A DNA stretch of 7,416 nt, taken from positions 1-7,416 of the forward strand of contig CAYURW010000119.1 of NCBI GenBank assembly GCA_964447145.1. The letters are read 5' to 3'. How positions within the stretch are numbered: the stretch's first letter is position 1; the number at the start of each line of letters is the position of its first letter. Below, piece after piece: positions 1-6,185 of this stretch. The translations under genes and the position numbers were made by a program. The stretch comes from BRH-c25 sp964447145 (GTDB taxonomy: Bacteria > Bacillota > Clostridia > Lutisporales > Lutisporaceae). Below the pieces are notes generated by a model that was not told the DNA's origin, did not search any database, and was given only the letters and a program-made list of their open reading frames with translations.

Positions 1-403
1 GAGCATTTGCCACGGCTATAGGGGCTGAGGAATTCGCTGCCCCCAACTCTATGGGCACAATGGCGTATACCTTTTTTTCCGTATATTCCTGCAGCTCCTT
101 TACTGCCTGAATCATTCTGTCCTTCTCATTGTAAACAGACTCCGTCAGTCCGTATTCCGCCATTTCCTTGCGCATTTCAGGAGTGACCGGGGCAATTGAC
201 CCCATCAGATAAGTTGTAATGACCAGGGCATCGTCGGGAACATCGGAATAATCTATCCAATAAATTTCCGTCCCTTTTTCATGTTCGCTCATCAAAGCTG
301 CCAGTCCCGATTCGGGAGTCCCTCCTCCTCCTGTTCCGTAAAATGTACATCCTTTTACAAAATCTTCAATATCCTCTTTAGTTTTTAAAACTGTTTTTCC
401 CAT
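1..403 (-). CDS. DUF917 family protein (S-methyl-thiohydantoin desulfurase-like), N-terminal part
   Basis: Reading leftward from ATG at 401-403, 134 codons stay open to the window edge, so the gene is cut; the family usually has about 360 residues. The start is fixed by AAAGGAGA just upstream (complement of 411-418). The protein has a glycine-rich stretch, GCTFYGTGGGGTPESG (residues 18-33), then VITTYLMGSIAPVTPE (61-76) and PIELGAANSSAPIAVA (117-132). These are the characteristic N-terminal blocks of DUF917 (Pfam PF06032, also called the S-methyl-thiohydantoin desulfurase N-terminal domain). Family members often sit beside hydantoinase/oxoprolinase genes and nucleobase permeases; most have no proven substrate. 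It is transcribed away from a PucR-type regulator, the usual arrangement for a regulated catabolic operon, so further catabolic genes are expected to the left. Family assignment is firm; substrate is unknown. Confidence 0.85.
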   Translation of the reverse strand, partial: MGKTVLKTKEDIEDFVKGCTFYGTGGGGTPESGLAALMSEHEKGTEIYWIDYSDVPDDALVITTYLMGSIAPVTPEMRKEMAEYGLTESVYNEKDRMIQAVKELQEYTEKKVYAIVPIELGAANSSAPIAVANA

Positions 404-506
404 AATCGTTCTCCTTTCAAAGCAGTTATCTGGAATTCTGCATGATTCTTGCGGCGCTGCTTGCCTGCCGGAATAAACCTGATTAAAATCTGATATTTGG
501 AAAGCC

Positions 507-535
507 TATATATGTCGTGATTCAAAAATAAGCAA
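507..535 (-). promoter_or_regulatory. Weak candidate promoter of the DUF917 gene
   Basis: On the minus strand TTGCTT (530-535) is followed after 17 bases by TATATA (507-512). This would start transcription near base 500 and give a leader of about 97 nt before the ATG at 403. Both boxes are poor matches to the sigma-70/sigma-A consensus, so the call rests mainly on spacing and position. A weak promoter of this kind would be consistent with need for an activator such as the divergent PucR protein. Confidence 0.3.
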
Positions 536-539
536 AACT

Positions 540-552
540 GTTGATCATCAAC
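540..552. promoter_or_regulatory. Interrupted palindrome, candidate PucR operator
   Basis: GTTGAT-C-ATCAAC is a perfect inverted repeat with 6-base arms and a one-base centre. It lies between the two divergent genes, just outside the candidate -35 box of the DUF917 gene (centre near -46) and about 53 bases upstream of the predicted pucR start. That is a sensible place for a shared activator site. No binding motif is known to me for this regulator, so the role is inferred from symmetry and position only. Confidence 0.35.
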
Positions 553-565
553 CATCTGCATAAGG

Positions 566-592
566 TGCCGGGCGGCAGGCAGCCTATATAAT
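566..592 (+). promoter_or_regulatory. Candidate promoter of the PucR-type gene with overlapping palindrome
   Basis: A perfect TATAAT lies at 587-592, giving a predicted transcription start near 599 and a leader of about 47 nt. There is no recognisable -35 box: the region 17 bases upstream reads GGTGCC. Instead, the palindrome TGCCG-GG-CGGCA (566-577) covers the place where the -35 would be and part of the spacer. The second half of this palindrome extends into CGGCAGGCA (573-581), which is repeated in inverted orientation as TGCCTGCCG at 462-470, 102 bases away. The arrangement would suit autoregulation, but that is inference. Confidence 0.4.
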
Positions 593-645
593 ATTCTTTA
601 TTCATTGAATGATTTATATACATGAGCTTTGAACGGAGGTGCAGC

Positions 646-2277
646 ATGAAGTTAACAGTTAAAGACATTATGAAACTTGGGCCTCTTGCGCAGGGAAAGG
701 TAATCGCCGGTCAGAAGGGCCTGTCCAACGCGGTGGAAAGCGTAAGTGTTCTGGAGGTGCCTAAGGCCACGGTTTTTGTACAGGAAAAACAAATTGAAAT
801 ATCCGCTTTCTATGCAATAGCGGATAACATTGAATCCCAGCTGGACGTGGTAAGAGGACTCAAAAAATGCAATGCCAGCGGACTTATTCTCTGCCATGTG
901 GGACTTATTTTGGAATCAGTTCCAAGACAGCTTATGGATTTGTGCAATGAACTGGACTTTCCTTTGATACTTGTTCCGCCCCAAATCGCCTATATAGACA
1001 TAATTTCGCCTATACTTGACAGCCTTCTGCAGCTGCAAAACAAGAAGCTTGAACATGCGATGAAAATATATGACAAAATGACAAACCTGATGATAGAGAA
1101 GAAGGATTTTGACGATATAACCGCTGCCCTTTCAAAGCTCATAAACCGTTCCGTATACTTTTATAATCACAGCAATGTGTGCGTCTCTCCCTCCCACAAT
1201 AATCTGTCTGTGGAATACGACATCTATATAAGGCAAAACATCCAGGACTATTTCAACAGCTTCATTGAAGACAAAAATGACGTCTATATCAGTACAATGG
1301 ATGGCGGGGATAAGATCCTCCTTGCTCCCATTGCAAGCAGCATGATGTACTATGGAGTGATGGTTGTTTTTGATGCTTCAACCTTGGGTGATCTGGATTT
1401 CATCTCTATTCTCCAGACAAAAAATGCCCTGGGGATTGTATCCCTTAACAAAATCAATCTGAAGGATTACAATATATTGCTTAAACGTGACTATATCAAT
1501 GATCTTATAGAATGGAACTTCAAAGATGAGCAGGCGGCTATACAGAGGGGCTCCTCTCTGGGGCTTGATATGTCAAGGATAAAAATTGCCATGATAATCG
1601 GCGTATTCAATTTTACGGAAGTATGCGCTGAATATTCGGAAAGCCAGCTTCAGAAGCTGAAGACGGATTTTAACAATGCAGTCCAAAATGAACTCTCCTA
1701 CTTTGCGCCGGACAGCATTACATTCAATGCCAGCGATAAAATATTGATACTGTTCAGTTTTGAAAAATACGGAGAATCTGTCCGGCAGCGCCTCCTAAAT
1801 ATCGGGGGGCAGCTTAGAAAAACGGTCGCCCAGGTGATGGGCCTGTCTGCTTCGGTAGGGATCGGAGGATATTACAGCAGCATATCCAAAATAAGAAACA
1901 GCTATCAGGAGGCCTTATCTGCATTGAAAATTTCAGACAGCATCTTCGGGAGGCCCCGGTGCACCTTTTTTGATGAAGTCCAAATTTATTCCCTGATCCG
2001 TGACAGCATAGACGTCCAAAGGGCAAAGGCCGCGATGGACAGCATGGTGCTGCCGATAAGGCAATATGATAAGGAAAACAATACCCAGCTGCTTCTTACA
2101 TTCAAAATGCTTATACTGACAGATATGGACACAGAAGAGGTATCAGAAAAGCTATTCCTTCACAAAAATACAGTACTCCAGAGAAAGAAAAAAATATCAA
2201 AGCTTTTTAAGTTTGATCCTTTCGCAATGCCCTACAGGCTGCAATTTCAAATTGCAGCCATGATTGATGAATTTTGA
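646..2277 (+). CDS. PucR family transcriptional regulator
   Basis: A cytoplasmic DNA-binding regulator of 543 residues with the complete PucR architecture. Residues 1 to about 125 form the PucR N-terminal domain (PF07905 type: MKLTVKDIMKLGPLAQGKVIAG, then SVSVLEVPKA). A linker with a coiled-coil-like start follows. A CdaR GGDEF-like region covers roughly 290-430, with ASVGIGGYYSS and the conserved SYQEALSALKI. The C-terminal PucR helix-turn-helix is at about 478-543 (TDMDTEEVSEKLFLHKNTVLQRKKKI). An ATG at 622 is in frame, but the strong site CGGAGGTG (634-641) lies after it and correctly spaced for ATG 646, where the family homology begins. PucR proteins sense purine or other catabolic metabolites. 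The related CdaR (a different N-terminal domain) controls glycerate/sugar diacid genes in E. coli, which is notable given the glycerate kinase nearby. Its most likely target is the divergent DUF917 gene. Confidence 0.9.
   Translation: MKLTVKDIMKLGPLAQGKVIAGQKGLSNAVESVSVLEVPKATVFVQEKQIEISAFYAIADNIESQLDVVRGLKKCNASGLILCHVGLILESVPRQLMDLCNELDFPLILVPPQIAYIDIISPILDSLLQLQNKKLEHAMKIYDKMTNLMIEKKDFDDITAALSKLINRSVYFYNHSNVCVSPSHNNLSVEYDIYIRQNIQDYFNSFIEDKNDVYISTMDGGDKILLAPIASSMMYYGVMVVFDASTLGDLDFISILQTKNALGIVSLNKINLKDYNILLKRDYINDLIEWNFKDEQAAIQRGSSLGLDMSRIKIAMIIGVFNFTEVCAEYSESQLQKLKTDFNNAVQNELSYFAPDSITFNASDKILILFSFEKYGESVRQRLLNIGGQLRKTVAQVMGLSASVGIGGYYSSISKIRNSYQEALSALKISDSIFGRPRCTFFDEVQIYSLIRDSIDVQRAKAAMDSMVLPIRQYDKENNTQLLLTFKMLILTDMDTEEVSEKLFLHKNTVLQRKKKISKLFKFDPFAMPYRLQFQIAAMIDEF
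2237..2259. repeat. Perfect 23-bp palindrome at the 3' end of the PucR gene
   Basis: Arms GGCTGCAATTT (2237-2247) and AAATTGCAGCC (2249-2259) are exact reverse complements around a single C. The site lies inside the last helix of the regulator (codons for RLQFQIAA) and ends 18 bases before the stop codon. In RNA it could form a 10-bp stem with a 3-base loop. No T-run follows in either direction, so it is not a classical terminator. Operator, processing signal or chance are all possible. Confidence 0.5.
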
Positions 2278-2296
2278 AGCTGCGGCATGATTTCCT

Positions 2297-2324
2297 ATGA
2301 CTCAGGCTTGCCTTTACATGTCAT
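2297..2324. other. Nested inverted repeats between convergent genes, possible weak terminator
   Basis: The 76-base gap between the convergent pucR and hprA stops holds ATGAC (2297-2301) paired with GTCAT (2320-2324), enclosing AGGC-TT-GCCT (2304-2313). A smaller TGCC-CAT-GGCA lies at 2328-2338, followed eight bases later by a T-rich run (TTTGTTTTTT, 2346-2355) that could end the plus-strand transcript. Stems are short, so termination here is plausible but poorly supported; on the minus strand there is no T-run after the hairpins. Confidence 0.25.
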
Positions 2325-2353
2325 GTTGCCCATGGCACAAATTGCTTTGTTTT

Positions 2354-3307
2354 TTAATTTACAATATTAGACGGTTTGCCCTCAATAAAGGATTTGAGGT
2401 TTTCTACGGCTATATTTATGAGCCTTATGCGACTTTCCTTAGGGGCCCAGGATATGTGGGGAGTGATAAAGCAATTTTTTGCCCCAAGCAGCGGGTTATC
2501 TTCTTTTATGGGTTCTGTGGAAACAACGTCAATTCCAGCGGCATATACTTTTCCCGAATTGAGAGCATCGGCAAGATCCTGCTCAACCACAAGGGGTCCC
2601 CGGGAATTGTTTATCAGTATGACTCCGTCCTTCATTTTTGCTATGCTGCCTTTGTTTATTATTCCCTTAGTCGAAGGAAAAAGAGGGCAATGCAATGCTA
2701 TAACATCTGATTTTTCTAAAAGCCCGTCAAAGGTCACATATTCGGCACATTCACGCCCTGAGTCGCTTTCATGGCCGTCATAGGCTATAACCTTCATTCC
2801 CAGTGCTGATGCAATCCTTGCCGTATTTTGGCCAATGCGTCCCAAACCGACAATCCCCATTGTCTTCCCGGCTAACTCAATCAAGGGGTAATTCCAGAAA
2901 CACCAGTCCGGATTATTTGCCCATTCGCCCCTGTGCACCGCGTCAGAGTGCGCAGCTGTGTGATGGCAAATTTCAAGCAACAGGGCAAAGACCATCTGCG
3001 CAACTGCGGCAGTGCCGTAGACCGGAATATTTGATACCGGTATATTGTGTTCCCGTGCTGCCTGCACATCGACAATATTGTAGCCTGTGGCCAGCACCCC
3101 TATGTATCTTAGTTTTGGGCATGCGGCAATTACCTCCTTTGAAACCGGGGTCTTATTGGTAAACACAATATCAAAATCTCTGATCCGCTCCAATACTTTG
3201 TCCTCCGGAGTGCGATCGTAGACCTTCAATTCCCCCAGACTCTCCATGTCTTCCCAGCTCAAATCCCCGGGATTCAGGGTATACCCATCCAAAACAACAA
3301 TTTTCAT
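2354..3307 (-). CDS. hprA: Hydroxypyruvate reductase / D-glycerate dehydrogenase (D-2-hydroxyacid dehydrogenase family)
   Basis: 317 residues, the normal length for this cytosolic NAD(P)H enzyme, which reduces hydroxypyruvate to D-glycerate and often glyoxylate to glycolate. The split catalytic domain (about 1-100 and 285-317) surrounds a Rossmann domain with GLGRIG at 154-159. The acidic residue Asp177 at the end of the following strand favours NADH over NADPH. The catalytic triad is intact: Arg236 in NNSRGPLV, Glu265 in STEP, His284 in TPHISWA. YIGVLATGYNIVDV (68-81) and WCFWNYPLIELAGKTMGIVG (135-154) are blocks typical of the glycerate dehydrogenase subgroup rather than PGDH or lactate dehydrogenase. 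ATG at 3307 is preceded by GGAGGGG at good spacing. It lies 114 bases downstream of glycerate 2-kinase on the same strand, which supports the glycerate assignment. Substrate is not provable from sequence; a broader 2-keto acid range is possible. Confidence 0.85.
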   Translation of the reverse strand: MKIVVLDGYTLNPGDLSWEDMESLGELKVYDRTPEDKVLERIRDFDIVFTNKTPVSKEVIAACPKLRYIGVLATGYNIVDVQAAREHNIPVSNIPVYGTAAVAQMVFALLLEICHHTAAHSDAVHRGEWANNPDWCFWNYPLIELAGKTMGIVGLGRIGQNTARIASALGMKVIAYDGHESDSGRECAEYVTFDGLLEKSDVIALHCPLFPSTKGIINKGSIAKMKDGVILINNSRGPLVVEQDLADALNSGKVYAAGIDVVSTEPIKEDNPLLGAKNCFITPHISWAPKESRIRLINIAVENLKSFIEGKPSNIVN

Positions 3308-3370
3308 AATTACCCCTCCAAATCATATTTGATATTTTGCAGAACAAACTGCAGCAACCCATTGCATTCT

Positions 3371-3399
3371 ATACCTGCAGCATGCCTATATGCTGGTAT
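3371..3399. other. Bulged hairpin between glycerate kinase and hprA
   Basis: The 114-base gap between the kinase stop and the hprA start contains ATACC-TGC-AGCAT (3371-3383) facing ATGCT-GGTAT (3390-3399): two 5-bp stems separated by a three-base bulge, loop GCCTAT. There is no T-run after it on the minus strand, so it looks more like an intercistronic RNA structure than a terminator. The two genes are probably still cotranscribed; differential stability of the two halves is a possibility, not shown. Confidence 0.3.
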
Positions 3400-3421
3400 C
3401 TGCCTATGATGCATTAGTCCG

Positions 3422-4558
3422 TCACTTTTTTATCTCCTTCATCAGACGGAGTATGTTATCCACAGTAAATTCAAGATTCTCGGCGCTTTTGAATCTGCTT
3501 GACTCAAAGGCTTCCGGCATTCTGTTTATAGTGAATATCGAAGTCACCCCGCAGTCATATACGCTATTGATGCCGTCCTCCGCACCCCCGGCAATGACTA
3601 TGACGGGAACATTCTTCTTTTTTGCCCTTTTTGCCACGCCTATGACCACTTTGCCCCTCAAGCTCTGGGTATCTATTCTGCCCTCTCCGGTAAATATAAT
3701 ATCCCCATCGGATATAATCGATTCAAACTTCACTGTGTCAAGGACCGTTTCTATTCCCATTTGAAGCTTTGAATCAAAAAAAACCATCATCCCTGCCCCC
3801 ATAGCTCCTGCAGCCCCCGATCCGGGAATATCCCCCGGATCCTTGCCCAGGCTCTTCCTTATGACCCCGGAAAGGTGCTTTATGCCCTCATCAAGCATCA
3901 ATACCGTCTCCGGATCCGCTCCCTTCTGGGGCCCAAATATATGTGCCGCTCCCGACAGCCCGTACATTGGATTGTCTATATCACACATTGTAATTATTTC
4001 TATTCCCTCAAGGACTTTATCCCTACCGGAAATATCTATCCTTTCGATTTCACGGAGAGTTCCCCCCACCGGAACAAAGCTTTCGCCCTTTTTATTCAGA
4101 AAGCTCACGCCAACAGCCGCAGCGGCGCCGCAGCCCCCATCATTCGTGGCGCTTCCCCCAAGGCCCATTATGATTTTCCTTGCTCCTTTATTGGCAGCGT
4201 CCAGAATCAACTGCCCCACTCCGTATGTAGTAGTTGCCGCAGGCTCCTTCCTGCCCTCAACCAGAGGCAGCCCTGCACAAGCAGCCATTTCTATTATTGC
4301 AGTATTTCCGCCCTCGATTATTCCGTAAAAAGAATCCATATCTTCGAAAAAAGGCCCCTTTACAGTTGTGCTTATCCTTTCCCCCCCCAGTGCCGCAAGG
4401 AAGCAGTCAACGGTGCCCTCCCCTCCGTCTGCAACGGGTATAGTCACGGAATTACATTCCGGGAAGTGCTCTTCCACCTTGTTTTTAATAATTTTGCATA
4501 TTTGAAGGGAACTAAGGGTGCCCTTAAATGAGTCGGGAATAATGATCGCTTTTTTCAT
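3422..4558 (-). CDS. glxK: Glycerate 2-kinase (GlxK/GarK family)
   Basis: 378 residues, full length for the GlxK/GarK type (PF02595), which phosphorylates D-glycerate to 2-phosphoglycerate in the cytoplasm. Diagnostic blocks appear in order: IPDSFKGTLSS (7-17), PVADGGEGTVD (41-51), GLGGSATNDGGCGAAAA (132-148), CDIDNPMYG then GPQKGADP (192-216), PGSGAAGAMGAG (245-256) and TGEGRIDTQSLRGK (290-303). An in-frame GTG exists at 4567, but the ribosome site AAAGG begins directly after the upstream stop and lies only two bases from that GTG; ATG 4558 (MKKAIIIPDS) has workable spacing of about 11 and is the usual family start. The start is 16 bases after the MATE stop, so the two are surely cotranscribed. 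With hprA downstream it forms a two-step route from hydroxypyruvate to 2-phosphoglycerate. The symbol glxK is a family label; garK would be equally fair. Confidence 0.92.
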   Translation of the reverse strand: MKKAIIIPDSFKGTLSSLQICKIIKNKVEEHFPECNSVTIPVADGGEGTVDCFLAALGGERISTTVKGPFFEDMDSFYGIIEGGNTAIIEMAACAGLPLVEGRKEPAATTTYGVGQLILDAANKGARKIIMGLGGSATNDGGCGAAAAVGVSFLNKKGESFVPVGGTLREIERIDISGRDKVLEGIEIITMCDIDNPMYGLSGAAHIFGPQKGADPETVLMLDEGIKHLSGVIRKSLGKDPGDIPGSGAAGAMGAGMMVFFDSKLQMGIETVLDTVKFESIISDGDIIFTGEGRIDTQSLRGKVVIGVAKRAKKKNVPVIVIAGGAEDGINSVYDCGVTSIFTINRMPEAFESSRFKSAENLEFTVDNILRLMKEIKK

Positions 4559-4574
4559 TGGCTGCACTGCCTTT

Positions 4575-5966
4575 CTATCTGATTCTTATATACTTCCACT
4601 TGCCTGTCTTAAACCTTGCATAGACAAAGCCCCACCTTACAAGCTGGTCTACCAGTACGGCAGTCCATGCCCCAAGCAATCCGTAACCCAAAATGCTTAC
4701 AAACAAATAAGTAAGTACGACCCTTACGAGGATCACACTGAAAAATGTGGCTACCAGCGGCCAGAATGTGTCCCCCGCACCCCTCAGGGCCCCCGCCAGT
4801 ATAAGCTGTGAAGACTGAAAAGGCTGGACCAGGGCAATTATCTTTAATGCATTGGAGGCATTTTTTATAATTACAGGGTCTCCGGAATAAAGCCTGACTA
4901 TCCAGGGCCCGAAAAAGAACAGTATAACAGCCATAAGGGTAGAGATTATCGACCCGATTCTCCGGGTTTTTCCTGCATACTCCTCGGCCCCGTCATACTC
5001 ACCGGCGCCTAATTTAATACCTACCAGGGATGAAGCTGCGATCCCAAAGGCCTGCCCCGGCTGAAAAGAAAGGCTCAGTATGCTCAAAGCCACCTGATGG
5101 GCCGCATAAATAATAGTACCGAGCCCCGCAACTATTCTGGCAAACAGCAATACCCCGGCTCTCATTACTATTTGTTCCAAAGATGCCGGAATGCCTATTT
5201 TGAATATATTGGAAACGATTCTTTCGTCAATCTTAAAGGGCTTTTTTATGTCAAATTTTACTATGCTGTTCCCTTTGAAGACATATCTGAAGATAATAAT
5301 ACTTGCAACCATGTTTGACAATGCTGTGGATATGCCTGCACCTGTTATTCCAAGCCTCGGGAACCCTATAAGGCCGTATATGAGTACGGCATTTCCAAAA
5401 ACGTTCAGAAAATTGCACCGAAGGTTAATTGTCATGGGCACCTTCGTTTCGCCGACTCCCCTCAATGCGGCCGATATTGCCATATTGAAGGACTGGAATA
5501 TAAACCCTATCATAATGATCTTGAAATAGCCTCTTCCTACTGCCAATGTGTCTGCCTGGGCTCCCATAAGATTCATAATGGAATCAGTAAAAATAAGCCC
5601 CAGCACTGAAAGAGGGATCGCCAACACCAGCATGCAAAGAAGCAGCACATGCTTCATAGTTGTTTCTATTCTTTCATTCTGGTTGGCGCCGTAGTATCTG
5701 GATATCATTGCCGTTCCGCCCACATTCAGCGCCTGAACAAGGGACAGGCCGATAAAAAGAGGCTGGTTGGTCATTCCCACTGCTGCCACTGAAGCGGCTG
5801 CCATGGCAGTGTCCCTCATCCTCCCCAGCATCATCATGTCCATCATTCCGAACAGTGAACTCAAAAGGAGCTCTGCCAGTATGGGCCAGGCGACATTGAT
5901 TATCTCGGCATTGGATTTGTCTTTGAAGTTTATATGTAATTTCGATTTAATCTTTAAATTATTCAT
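4575..5966 (-). CDS. MATE family efflux transporter
   Basis: A 463-residue integral membrane protein of the MATE/NorM fold (DinF/NorM-like), exporting substrates by Na+ or H+ antiport. About 12 hydrophobic segments are visible. The family's twofold symmetry shows in the paired motifs ISAALRGVGETKVPM (164-178) and LAGALRGAGDTFWPL (390-404). GMMDMMMLGRM (40-50) in the first segment and YAAHQVALSI (287-296) near the start of the second half are also typical. An in-frame ATG at 6014 would add 16 lysine-rich residues read from the repeat array; ATG 5966 is preferred because AAAAGGA lies 7 bases before it and the extension is not family-like. It is the first gene of a probable operon with glycerate 2-kinase and hprA. 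MATE substrates cannot be read from sequence: an organic acid, a toxic by-product or an unrelated drug are all open. The nearest upstream gene on the strand is the Crp/Fnr regulator, 219 bases away. Confidence 0.9.
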   Translation of the reverse strand: MNNLKIKSKLHINFKDKSNAEIINVAWPILAELLLSSLFGMMDMMMLGRMRDTAMAAASVAAVGMTNQPLFIGLSLVQALNVGGTAMISRYYGANQNERIETTMKHVLLLCMLVLAIPLSVLGLIFTDSIMNLMGAQADTLAVGRGYFKIIMIGFIFQSFNMAISAALRGVGETKVPMTINLRCNFLNVFGNAVLIYGLIGFPRLGITGAGISTALSNMVASIIIFRYVFKGNSIVKFDIKKPFKIDERIVSNIFKIGIPASLEQIVMRAGVLLFARIVAGLGTIIYAAHQVALSILSLSFQPGQAFGIAASSLVGIKLGAGEYDGAEEYAGKTRRIGSIISTLMAVILFFFGPWIVRLYSGDPVIIKNASNALKIIALVQPFQSSQLILAGALRGAGDTFWPLVATFFSVILVRVVLTYLFVSILGYGLLGAWTAVLVDQLVRWGFVYARFKTGKWKYIRIR

Positions 5967-5990
5967 CCTGCTGTCCTTTTCTTTGTTTTG

Positions 5991-6082
5991 TATATTCTTT
6001 GTATATTGCTTCATATACGCTCTGTACTTTGCTTCATATACGCTCTGTATATTGCTTCATATACGCTCTGTACTTTGCTTCA
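5991..6082. repeat. 23-bp tandem repeat array in the leader of the MATE-glxK-hprA unit
   Basis: Units at 6002-6024, 6025-6047 and 6048-6070 are followed by a 12-base partial unit (6071-6082) and preceded by a degenerate part (5991-6001). All full units share the 19-base core TTGCTTCATATACGCTCTG. They alternate between starts TATA and TACT, so the array is also two rounds of a 46-bp unit, which points to duplication of a dimer. Units 1 and 3 each contain the perfect inverted repeat GTATAT-N6-ATATAC (6001-6018, 6047-6064); unit 2 has a degenerate left arm. The array ends 35 bases before the MATE start codon. No convincing promoter for the MATE gene could be placed in 5967-6185. Confidence 0.9.
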
Positions 6083-6111
6083 ATAATGTTATGTGTTTTA
6101 CTTAATATGCA

Positions 6112-6168
6112 GCGAAACTTCCGCTATGCTGTATAACCGCTATCATGTTGCGGAAACTTCCGCTATGC
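6112..6168. repeat. Two copies of a palindromic GCGGAAACTTCCGCTATGC repeat
   Basis: Copy 2 (6150-6168) reads GCGGAA-AC-TTCCGC followed by TATGC, a perfect 6-base inverted repeat with a two-base centre. Copy 1 (6112-6129) is the same with one G missing, but gains outer pairing (GCAGCGAA opposite TTCCGCTATGC with bulges). Between them CCGC (6137-6140) can also pair with GCGG (6150-6153). The pair lies just downstream of the Crp/Fnr regulator stop and upstream of the MATE leader array. It could be a small REP-like element, an RNA structure ending or protecting the regulator mRNA, or regulator sites. There is no T-run, so a standard terminator is unlikely. Confidence 0.7.
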
Positions 6169-6185
6169 GTAATACTTCTATAATA

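Noticed and set aside
540..552. Reading GTTGATCATCAAC as a classical Fnr box
   Set aside because: Fnr sites have four bases between TTGAT and ATCAA half-sites; here the half-sites are separated by one base, so the geometry is wrong for a Crp/Fnr dimer.
404..645. Riboswitch in the pucR/DUF917 leader region
   Set aside because: I found no recognisable purine, glycine, guanidine or other riboswitch core; the symmetry elements are better explained as DNA sites.
2297..3162. Plus-strand open frames opposite hprA
   Set aside because: Low-complexity, cysteine/proline-rich translations typical of antisense reading; hprA on the minus strand has all catalytic residues.
3843..4531. Long open frames on the plus strand opposite the glycerate kinase gene
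   Set aside because: They are antisense shadows without ribosome sites or recognisable protein features, while the minus strand encodes a full set of kinase motifs.
4565..4567. GTG 4567 as the glycerate kinase start
   Set aside because: It lies two bases from the AAAGG ribosome site, too close for initiation; ATG 4558 matches the usual family N-terminus.
6012..6014. ATG 6014 as the normal start of the MATE protein
   Set aside because: The extension is read from the repeat array, has only a weak ribosome site, and ATG 5966 has a well-spaced AAAAGGA. The alternative is kept only as part of the mini-ORF observation.
6002..6082. CRISPR array
   Set aside because: The 23-bp units follow each other directly without unique spacers, and no cas gene is present.
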